From Clostridiales bacterium (lineage in GTDB: Bacteria > Bacillota > Clostridia > Christensenellales > Aristaeellaceae), in assembly GCA_004555155.1 (NCBI GenBank), contig SFJH01000022.1, positions 1-36,713 on the forward strand: a stretch of 36,713 nt of DNA, in the 5' to 3' direction. Of this stretch, positions 22,785-29,064 are shown one piece after another; position 1 is the stretch's first letter; every line of letters begins with the position of its first letter. Made by a program: the position numbers and the translations under genes. The notes under the pieces were generated by a model. It worked only from the letters and a program-made list of their open reading frames with translations, was not told where the DNA came from and did not search any database.

Positions 22785-24319
22785 CGCTGCGCCTTCAGAC
22801 CGCCAATCCCGAATTCTACTCCGACCTGGGCGACGTGCTGCGCATCTTCTTCGGCGACGTGACCGTCACGGACGTCTCCGGACAGCCCGCCGCGCCCGGC
22901 GACGATCTCTTTTCCCACACCCTTGAAATCGAGGACGGGCTCTGGCTGGATCGCTGGGAAAACAGCGGGCGCGGTCATGTGCAGCGCACGCCCGTCTGCG
23001 ACGGACATCCCCTGGAGATCAAGCGTCTGCGCAAGCGCGCGGTGAAGCTGTCGCTGTACAATCTTTTGAAGGAGATCACCGGCGTGCGCCCGCCCTGGGG
23101 CTCGCTCACCGGCATCCGCCCCACGCGCCTGCTCTACGAGGGCATGGAACAGGGGCTGAACCGCGACGAGGCTGTGGCGCGGGTGATCCGCGAGTTCGAC
23201 GTCTCGCCCGACCGCGCGCAGCTGCTGGGCGAGATCTCCGACATGCAGACCGGCGTGCTCCATCCCGCGAAGGACGAGTTTGACCTGTACATCGGCATCC
23301 CCTTCTGCGCCACCCGCTGTTCCTACTGCTCCTTCGCCTCCGGCGAGATCGGCGACGGGCGGCTGGTGGAGCCCTATGTGGACGCGCTGCTGCGGGAGAT
23401 CGCGCTGTGCGGCGAACTGATCCGCGAGCGCGGACTGAAGCTGCGCGCCGGGTACATCGGCGGCGGCACGCCCACGGCCATCCCCTGCGCCGATCTCGAG
23501 CGCATTCTGGCTGCGGCGCAGCGGGAGTTCCCCGGCGCGGCGGAATGGACGGTGGAGGCCGGCCGGCCCGACACCATCGACCGCGGGAAGCTGGAGATGA
23601 TGAAGGCGCATGGCGTCGGCCGCATCTCCGTCAATCCCCAGACCTTCAGCGACGAGACGCTGCGCCGCATCGGCCGCGCCCACACCGGCGCGGACACCGT
23701 GCGCGCCTACGAGCTGGCCCGGTCGCTGGGATTCGACGACGTCAACATGGATCTGATCGCCGCGCTGCCCGGCGAGACGCCGGAGATCTTCTCCGAGACG
23801 CTGGACCGGGTGATCGAGCTGAACCCCGAGAGCGTCACCGTGCACGCTCTGGCCATCAAGCGCTCCAGCCGCCTGCACGAGCAGCTGCACGTCCATGCGG
23901 GCAGTCACAGCCAGGTCTCCGCCGACGGCGCAGCCGAGATGATCGCCACCGCCCGGCGCAGGCTGACCGCCGCGGGCTGGCGGCCCTACTATCTCTACCG
24001 CCAGAAGTACATGGCGGGCAATCTGGAGAACGTGGGCTACGCGAAGCCGGGCAAGGCCTGCCTTTACAACATCGGCAACATGGAGGAGACCGCCAGCGTG
24101 CTGGCGCTGGGCGCGGGCGCGATCACGAAGTGGCTGTACGATCGGGAGATCACCGCCGCGGCCCGGGGCTGCGACGTGGAATCGATGCGCTTCGCCAATC
24201 TGCAGCTGCGCATCGAGCGCGCGCCCAACGTGCGCAACATCGAACAGTACATCGCCCGCGTGGACGAGATGGTCGGCCGCAAGCGGGCGCTGATCCTGCC
24301 GGGGAGGGACGAGGCGTGA
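22781..24319 (+). CDS. hemZ: Coproporphyrinogen dehydrogenase-like radical SAM protein HemZ
   Basis: Radical SAM enzyme of the HemN/HemZ family. Its 512 residues comprise a HemZ-specific N-terminal region (about 1-165; conserved GVRPPWGSLTGIRPTRL near 101-117), the radical SAM core with the cluster motif CATRCSYC (Cys176, Cys180, Cys183), GGGTPT for SAM binding and a C-terminal HemN-like region. By family it may oxidise coproporphyrinogen III, but many HemZ/HemW-like proteins act otherwise and no other haem genes are near. AAGGAGG precedes the ATG, inside the MBL gene. The stop overlaps the GTG of the next gene. Confidence 0.92.
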   Translation: MTLRLQTANPEFYSDLGDVLRIFFGDVTVTDVSGQPAAPGDDLFSHTLEIEDGLWLDRWENSGRGHVQRTPVCDGHPLEIKRLRKRAVKLSLYNLLKEITGVRPPWGSLTGIRPTRLLYEGMEQGLNRDEAVARVIREFDVSPDRAQLLGEISDMQTGVLHPAKDEFDLYIGIPFCATRCSYCSFASGEIGDGRLVEPYVDALLREIALCGELIRERGLKLRAGYIGGGTPTAIPCADLERILAAAQREFPGAAEWTVEAGRPDTIDRGKLEMMKAHGVGRISVNPQTFSDETLRRIGRAHTGADTVRAYELARSLGFDDVNMDLIAALPGETPEIFSETLDRVIELNPESVTVHALAIKRSSRLHEQLHVHAGSHSQVSADGAAEMIATARRRLTAAGWRPYYLYRQKYMAGNLENVGYAKPGKACLYNIGNMEETASVLALGAGAITKWLYDREITAAARGCDVESMRFANLQLRIERAPNVRNIEQYIARVDEMVGRKRALILPGRDEA

Positions 24320-24993
24320 AAAAGCTGATCTGTATTCTGATGCTCTGCGCGCTCGCGCTGCCGCTCTCGGGCTGCTCGGGGAAGAACCCCTACGCGGGCG
24401 CGGAAAACCCCATCGCCACCATCACCATGTCCGATGGCAGCACCATGCGCTTTGAGCTGCATCTGGAGGTCGCGCCCAACACCGTGGCCAACTTCTGTTC
24501 GCTGGCCAACGACGGCTTTTACGACGGACTGGAGTTCTTCCGCGTGGTGCCCGGCGTGCTGATTCAGGCGGGCTGCCCCGACAACGACGGCACCGGCAAC
24601 GCCGGCTACACCATCAAGGGCGAGTTCAGCGCCAACGGCGTGGAAAACAGCCTGTCCCACGTCCGCGGTACCCTGAGCATGGCCCGCATCACCGGCCGCA
24701 ACAACTCCGCCAGCAGTCAGTTCTTCATCATGCAGGGCAACTACCCCGAGTACGACGGCAGCTACGCCGCCTTCGGCACCGCGCTGGATGCGGAGACGCT
24801 GACCGTGCTGGACGCCATCGCCAACCGCGCCGTGGACGTCAACAGCGTGCCCATGGTGCGCCAGACCATCGCCACCATCCGCGTCAACACCCACGGTCTG
24901 GAGCTGAAGCCCAAGACCATCTCCATCGAGGAAAAGCCCACGCCCACCCCTGAACCCACTGAAAAAACGTCATCCGGAGGTAAATCGTCATGA
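24316..24993 (+). CDS. Cyclophilin-type peptidyl-prolyl isomerase, lipoprotein
   Basis: A 225-residue exported cyclophilin. The start is GTG, overlapping the hemZ stop (GTGA) and preceded by GGGGAGGG. The signal peptide ends in the lipobox LSGC (Cys20), so the protein is probably a lipid-anchored extracytoplasmic foldase. The cyclophilin domain spans about 32-195, with FFRVVPGVLIQAG, SLSHVRGTLSMAR and SQFFIM giving the expected Arg, Gln and Phe of the active site. In the loop usually reading FHRVIPG the His is Phe. A proline/threonine-rich tail (PTPTPEPTEKTSS) closes it. Its closest relative here is the next gene. Confidence 0.92.
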   Translation: MKKLICILMLCALALPLSGCSGKNPYAGAENPIATITMSDGSTMRFELHLEVAPNTVANFCSLANDGFYDGLEFFRVVPGVLIQAGCPDNDGTGNAGYTIKGEFSANGVENSLSHVRGTLSMARITGRNNSASSQFFIMQGNYPEYDGSYAAFGTALDAETLTVLDAIANRAVDVNSVPMVRQTIATIRVNTHGLELKPKTISIEEKPTPTPEPTEKTSSGGKSS

Positions 24994-25517
24994 AAAATCC
25001 CATCGTCACCATCGAAATGGAAAACGGCAAGACCATCACTGCGGAGCTGTATCCCGAAATCGCGCCCAACACCGTGGCCAACTTCGTCACCCTCGTTCAG
25101 TCCGGCTTCTATGACGGCCTGATCTTCCATCGCGTGATTCCCGGCTTCATGATCCAGGGCGGCGACCCCCAGGGCACCGGCATGGGCGGCCCCGGCTATT
25201 CCATCAAGGGCGAGTTCGCCCGCAACGGCTTCAGGCAGAACAACCTGCGCCACACCCGCGGCGTGCTCTCGATGGCCCGCTCCATGATGCCCAACTCCGC
25301 CGGCAGCCAGTTCTTCATCATGCACGCCAACGCTCCCCATCTGGACGGCGACTACGCCGCCTTCGGCAAGGTAACCGACGGTCTCGACGCGGTGGACGAG
25401 ATCGCCGCCACTCGCACCGGCCGCCAGGATCGCCCCGTGACCGACCAGCGGATGAAGAAGGTGACCGTGGAGACCTTCGGCGAGACCTACACCGTCGAGA
25501 AGTACGGCGCGCGATGA
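24990..25517 (+). CDS. Cyclophilin-type peptidyl-prolyl isomerase, cytosolic
   Basis: A 175-residue cyclophilin with no signal peptide, so presumably cytoplasmic. It catalyses cis-trans isomerisation of X-Pro bonds. Active-site motifs are complete: FHRVIPGFMIQGGDPQGTG, SMARS..NSAGSQFFIM and the DGDYAAFGKV segment. It overlaps the preceding lipoprotein cyclophilin by ATGA, with CCGGAGG upstream in that gene, and the next gene by ATGA as well. The pair probably arose by duplication followed by gain or loss of the export signal. Confidence 0.95.
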   Translation: MKNPIVTIEMENGKTITAELYPEIAPNTVANFVTLVQSGFYDGLIFHRVIPGFMIQGGDPQGTGMGGPGYSIKGEFARNGFRQNNLRHTRGVLSMARSMMPNSAGSQFFIMHANAPHLDGDYAAFGKVTDGLDAVDEIAATRTGRQDRPVTDQRMKKVTVETFGETYTVEKYGAR

Positions 25518-25921
25518 AAATTCTGATCATCGACGGCCAGGGCGGCGGCATCGGCCGCGCGCTGACCGAGCGGCTGCGCGCGCGCCTGCCTGAGGCCGAG
25601 ATTCTGGCCGTGGGCGCGAACGCCGCCGCCACCGCCGCCATGCTGAGAGCCGGAGCCGACGCCGGCGCCACCGGTGAAAACGCCGTTCGGGTGTGCTGCC
25701 GCGACGCGGACGTGATCGCCGGGCCCATCGGCATCGTGCTGGCGGATGCCATGATGGGCGAGATCACCGCCGCCATGGCCGCGTCCGTCGCCACCGCCCG
25801 CGCAAAGCGCGTGCTCATCCCCGTCCAGCGCTGCGCCACGGTCATCGCCGGGGCGGAGAACCTTCCCCTTCAGCGGCTGCTGGAGGACGCTGTCGACCGC
25901 ATCGCGGAGATGGACGGCTGA
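25514..25921 (+). CDS. DUF3842 family protein
   Basis: A 135-residue cytoplasmic protein matching what I know as DUF3842, found mainly in Clostridia. The N terminus MKILIIDGQGGGIGRALTE looks like a Rossmann-type nucleotide-binding loop. Cys residues at about 58-59 and 103 and a conserved central GPIGIVLADAMMGEIT segment are notable. No reaction is known. It ends the block that begins at secD and is coupled by ATGA to the cytosolic cyclophilin. Confidence 0.82.
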   Translation: MKILIIDGQGGGIGRALTERLRARLPEAEILAVGANAAATAAMLRAGADAGATGENAVRVCCRDADVIAGPIGIVLADAMMGEITAAMAASVATARAKRVLIPVQRCATVIAGAENLPLQRLLEDAVDRIAEMDG

Positions 25922-25928
25922 TCAAACG

Positions 25929-25968
25929 GAACGCCCCTGCTTCCTTTTAAGAGGACGCAGGGGCGTTC
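25929..25968 (+). terminator. Hairpin after DUF3842 gene
   Basis: A perfect 12-bp stem GAACGCCCCTGC (25929-25940) with GCAGGGGCGTTC (25957-25968). Only scattered T residues follow (CGCCGTTTCC), so efficiency is uncertain. Confidence 0.65.
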
Positions 25969-25985
25969 GCCGTTTCCAAATGAAT

Positions 25986-26014
25986 AAGCCCCCGAGGGCT
26001 GAGCCTTCGGGGGC
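25986..26014 (-). terminator. Terminator of Ldh_2-family gene
   Basis: On the minus strand GCCCCCGAAGG pairs with CC-TCGGGGGC (25988-26014), followed by TTATTC, about 15 bp after the dehydrogenase stop. Confidence 0.65.
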
Positions 26015-26028
26015 GGATCGGGTCGAAA

Positions 26029-27138
26029 TTACTTCTCCCAGGGGAACACGTACTGGGTCAGGCCCAGCTTGTCGCGGACAGCGCTCATCTCGCCCTGCAC
26101 GCTCTCGTTGATCGGCACGCCGTCCTTGCGGGCGAGGCGGACCTCATATTCCTTCTCACCGGCGGTGTAGATGCGCTCGGCGCCGGGCTGCTTCTTGGAC
26201 GCGCGGATGTCGCGGATGATGTCGCCAGCGACCTTGCGGCAGACGTCCTCGCCCAGGAAGTGGTTGGTGTCGATGGCGATGAAGAAGTGGCCGAGGTGGA
26301 AGGGCACCTTTTCGCCGTTCTCGCCCTTGCCGGTCAGAGCCTTGCCGTAGGCGCCATTCTGCAGCACCGCAGACAGGAACTCGACGAACAGCGCGAAGCC
26401 GTAGCCCTTATAGCCGCCCAGCGCCTCGCCGATGCCGCCGTTGGTGACCAGCGCGGCCTGGCCCTTGGCCATGGCCTTCAGCGCGTCGCCCGCGGGGCCT
26501 TCGAAGGGCGTGCCGTCGGGGGTGATCACGGTGCCCTTGGGGGTCTCGTGACCGATGCGCTGATAGTACTCCAGCTTGCCGTTCTGGGTGATGGAGGTGG
26601 CGCAGTCGAAGTTGAAGTCGAAGGGCTCGTCGGTGGGAACGCTCAGGGTGAAGGGGTTGGTGCCGAACATGCCCTCAACGCCCCAGGTGGGCGCGACGGT
26701 GGGACGGGCGTTGGTGCCGGTCATGCCGATGCAGCCCTGCTTGGCGGCCATGGAGGTGTAGTAGCCGGCGATGCCGTAGTGGCAGGAATTGCGCACGACG
26801 ACCATGCCCATGCCGTACTTCTTCGCCTTGTCGATGGCCATCTGCATGGACTTGTAGCCGATGACCTGGCCCATGCCGTCGTGGCCGTCCACCACTGCGG
26901 TGGTCTCGGTTTCCTTCACGACCTCGAAGTTGGTGACGGGGTTCTGGATGCCGGCCTCGATGCGGTCCAGATAGACGGGCTTGAAGCGGTTGCAGCCGTG
27001 GGACTCGATGCCGCGCTTGTCGGACTCGAGCAGAACGTCAGCGCAGATCTCGGCGTCCTCGCGGGGAATGCCGTAGCCGACGAAAGAGTCGATCACGAAG
27101 TTCGTAATGGTATTCCAATCAACGATCATCTTGGGCAT
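26029..27138 (-). CDS. Malate/L-lactate dehydrogenase family oxidoreductase (Ldh_2)
   Basis: NAD(P)-dependent oxidoreductase of the Ldh_2 family (malate/sulfolactate/ureidoglycolate/2,3-diketogulonate type), unrelated in fold to classical LDH. The 369 residues include the conserved SHGCNRFKPVYLDRI (46-60), the SCHYGIAGYY segment with the catalytic-region His, and NARPTVAPTWGVEGMFGTNP. The family interconverts 2-hydroxy and 2-keto acids; the substrate is not readable from sequence, and no pathway neighbours are adjacent. Codon use is strong and an AGGAGG site precedes the ATG. Transcription starts from a consensus-like promoter and passes a structured leader of about 110 nt that could control expression. 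The gene is divergent from a MerR regulator. Confidence 0.92.
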   Translation of the reverse strand: MPKMIVDWNTITNFVIDSFVGYGIPREDAEICADVLLESDKRGIESHGCNRFKPVYLDRIEAGIQNPVTNFEVVKETETTAVVDGHDGMGQVIGYKSMQMAIDKAKKYGMGMVVVRNSCHYGIAGYYTSMAAKQGCIGMTGTNARPTVAPTWGVEGMFGTNPFTLSVPTDEPFDFNFDCATSITQNGKLEYYQRIGHETPKGTVITPDGTPFEGPAGDALKAMAKGQAALVTNGGIGEALGGYKGYGFALFVEFLSAVLQNGAYGKALTGKGENGEKVPFHLGHFFIAIDTNHFLGEDVCRKVAGDIIRDIRASKKQPGAERIYTAGEKEYEVRLARKDGVPINESVQGEMSAVRDKLGLTQYVFPWEK

Positions 27139-27169
27139 GGGAATCTCCTCCTAACTTAATGCGGACATG

Positions 27170-27246
27170 AAAAAAGAGACGCAGGTGAAACCAAACGAGG
27201 CGAAACCGCCTTCGCTTGGGCCACTACTCTTTTCTCTGTCGCCTCT
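27170..27246 (-). promoter_or_regulatory. Structured leader RNA of Ldh_2 gene, possible attenuator
   Basis: In the transcript AGAGGCGACAG (27246-27236) pairs with CUGCGUCUCU (27184-27175), ten pairs with one bulged A and one G-U, and is followed directly by six U. Inside it a second hairpin of about 12 bp (27219-27191, loop GUUU) is carried above a purine-rich internal loop AGAAAAGAGUA. Stem, loop, stem and U tract resemble a short aptamer-terminator. No known riboswitch consensus fits; the T-box GGUGGNACCGCG is missing. The ribosome site lies 18 nt further on. Confidence 0.5.
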
Positions 27247-27252
27247 GGTAAT

Positions 27253-27281
27253 AGTATAACACAGCATTTCCCAAATTTCAA
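27253..27281 (-). promoter_or_regulatory. Promoter of Ldh_2 gene
   Basis: Minus strand TTGAAA (27276-27281), 17-bp spacer, TATACT (27253-27258). Transcription would begin near 27246, just at the base of the leader stem. Confidence 0.85.
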
Positions 27282-27458
27282 GGGGGAAAACGCCAGCTAT
27301 CCCACAAAAAGTGAAATAAACTGAAATGATCTACAGCAGCCCGCTTTTCCGAACTTCGGCGCGCCGGATTCTCCGGCCGGGGCCCGCTCCATGGCGCGGG
27401 CAGTGCGCGTATACGGCCTGCTGAACCTGATTTTCCCAGGGGGATTCCGACATTAAAG

Positions 27459-27474
27459 TTGACTTCAAAGTCAA
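27459..27474 (+). promoter_or_regulatory. Palindromic operator upstream of merR-type gene
   Basis: TTGACTTCAAAGTCAA is a perfect inverted repeat, seven bases each side of CA. It lies 10 bp upstream of the regulator's own -35. Size and symmetry fit a MerR-dimer site, so autoregulation is likely; MerR proteins more often bind inside the spacer, so the position is slightly unusual. Confidence 0.6.
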
Positions 27475-27483
27475 GGTTTGGAA

Positions 27484-27512
27484 TTGACAAAGCACAGATT
27501 TTACAATACAAT
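27484..27512 (+). promoter_or_regulatory. Promoter of MerR-family gene
   Basis: TTGACA (27484-27489), 17-bp spacer, TACAAT (27507-27512), about 32 bp before the ATG. Confidence 0.8.
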
Positions 27513-27543
27513 ATTTTCATACAGAATTTCGGAGGGAACATGC

Positions 27544-27927
27544 ATGCGCTACACCATCAAGGAGGTCTCGAGGCTGCTCAACATTCCGGCCACGACGCTG
27601 CGCTATTACGACCGGGAGGGGCTGCTGCCCTTTCTGGACCGGCGCGAATCCGGATATCGCAGCTTCTCCGAGGACGACGTCGCCATGCTGCAGATGATCG
27701 AATGTCTGAAGAGCACGGGCATGTCCATCCGGGATATCCGGCAATACATGGACTGGGTGCGGCAGGGCGAGGCGACGCTTCGCGAGCGGCACCGGCTGCT
27801 CCAGGAGCGGCGGCGGGCGGTGGAGGTTCAGATCGCCGAGCTTCAGGAGGTGCTCAGGCGGATTGACCACACGTGCTGGGACTGCGAGGCCGCGCTCATG
27901 AAGCAGGCCATCGACCGCCGCCCCTGA
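27544..27927 (+). CDS. MerR-family transcriptional regulator
   Basis: A 127-residue DNA-binding protein. The N-terminal winged helix is classic: YTIKEVSRLLNIPATTLRYYDREGLLPFLDRRESGYRSFSEDD (residues 3-45 overall). A long coiled-coil dimerisation helix follows (about 75-110, rich in Arg/Glu/Leu) and a short tail with HTCWDCEAA, in which two cysteines three apart could sense thiols or metal; most aldehyde- or redox-sensing MerR proteins are similar in length. GGAGGG before the ATG at 27544 sets the start; the open frame's upstream Met is not preceded by such a site. It is divergent from the Ldh_2 gene, which it may regulate, and it has a palindrome upstream of its own promoter. Confidence 0.92.
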   Translation: MRYTIKEVSRLLNIPATTLRYYDREGLLPFLDRRESGYRSFSEDDVAMLQMIECLKSTGMSIRDIRQYMDWVRQGEATLRERHRLLQERRRAVEVQIAELQEVLRRIDHTCWDCEAALMKQAIDRRP

Positions 27928-28003
27928 CGGCGGTTCCCCGGCGGAGCGCCGCCCCTTCCGATATCAAAGATTTACGGAATTATCAAGCCTTTGCGTGTTT
28001 CAA

Positions 28004-28026
28004 ATGGTGATAAACTATTGTATAAT
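28004..28026 (+). promoter_or_regulatory. Probable promoter for DUF1385-LTA synthase genes
   Basis: TATAAT at 28021-28026 in a markedly AT-rich patch; the matching -35 (TTTCAA at 27998-28003) is weak at a 17-bp spacing. Confidence 0.6.
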
Positions 28027-28097
28027 AGAATAGTAGAGATATCGAAAGAGATCCACACAGATCGACATACATCACAGCATATGGAAAGGAACGAAAA

Positions 28098-29030
28098 ATG
28101 GCAGACAAGAAAACCAGCATCGGCGGTCAGGCGCTGATGGAAGGCATCATGATGCGCGGGCCGGAAAACACCGCCATGGCCGTGCGCAATCCCCAGGGCG
28201 AGATCGTTCTGGAGGAGACCCCCACCAAGGGCAAGGATCGGGCGAAGTTCTTCAAGCTCCCGTTCATCCGCGGCGTGTTCAACATGGTCGACTCCCTGGC
28301 CTCGGGCTACAAATACCTGATGCGCTCCGCGGAGATCTGCGGCATAGACGAGGAGGAGGAGAAAAAGCGCGCCGAGCGCGGCCCGAAGTGGTACGACAAG
28401 CTGATGGACAGCCTGATCATGCCCGTCGCCACGGTGCTGGCGGTGGTGCTGTGCTTCGCGCTGTTTCTGTGGCTGCCGATGCAGCTGTGGAAGTGGCTGG
28501 CGATCCCGTTCCCGGCGCTGACGGAGCAGTACTTCCTGCGGGCGGTGTTCGAGGGCGTGCTGCGCATCCTGGTGTTCGTGCTGTACGTGTGGGCCACGTC
28601 GCTGATGAAGGACATCCGCCGCACCTACATGTACCACGGTGCGGAGCACAAGACCATCTTCTGCTATGAGGCGGGCCTGCCGCTGACGGTGGAGAACGTG
28701 CGCAGGCAGAAAAGGTTCCACCCCCGGTGCGGCACCTCGTTTCTGATTCTGACGCTGATCGTGTCCATCGTGATCAGCATGTTCGTCCGCATCGACAATC
28801 TGCCGCTGCGCATGGCGGTGAAGCTGCTGCTGCTGCCGGTGATCATCGGCGTGGGCTACGAGCTGATCAAGCTGGCCGGCCGCAAGGACAACCGGCTCAC
28901 CCGCATCATCTCCGCCCCCGGCGTGGCGCTTCAGCACCTGACCGTGTTCGAGCCCGACGACAGCATGATCGAATGCGCCATCGCCGCCATGGAAAAGGTC
29001 ATCCCCGGCGACGGCAGCGATCTGATCTGA
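28098..29030 (+). CDS. DUF1385 family membrane protein (YqhQ-like)
   Basis: A 310-residue integral membrane protein of DUF1385, best known as YqhQ in Bacillus. The family signature GGQALMEGIMMRGP (9-22) is followed by a cytoplasmic segment, a cluster of helices (about 110-145 and 155-180), the conserved YHGAEHKTIFCYE (about 190-202) with histidines that could bind metal, RFHPRCGTSFL, and two more helices (about 215-260). No function is firmly established. In other Clostridia it often precedes prmC and prfA; here an LTA-synthase-type gene follows after 34 bp. Confidence 0.9.
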   Translation: MADKKTSIGGQALMEGIMMRGPENTAMAVRNPQGEIVLEETPTKGKDRAKFFKLPFIRGVFNMVDSLASGYKYLMRSAEICGIDEEEEKKRAERGPKWYDKLMDSLIMPVATVLAVVLCFALFLWLPMQLWKWLAIPFPALTEQYFLRAVFEGVLRILVFVLYVWATSLMKDIRRTYMYHGAEHKTIFCYEAGLPLTVENVRRQKRFHPRCGTSFLILTLIVSIVISMFVRIDNLPLRMAVKLLLLPVIIGVGYELIKLAGRKDNRLTRIISAPGVALQHLTVFEPDDSMIECAIAAMEKVIPGDGSDLI

Positions 29031-29064
29031 CGCCGTCCCGCCGCTTACCGAGAGGTATCGTTCT

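Noticed and set aside
27136..27250. T-box riboswitch before the Ldh_2 gene
   Set aside because: The leader is too short and lacks the T-box GGUGGNACCGCG sequence; AGAGUAGU alone is not enough.
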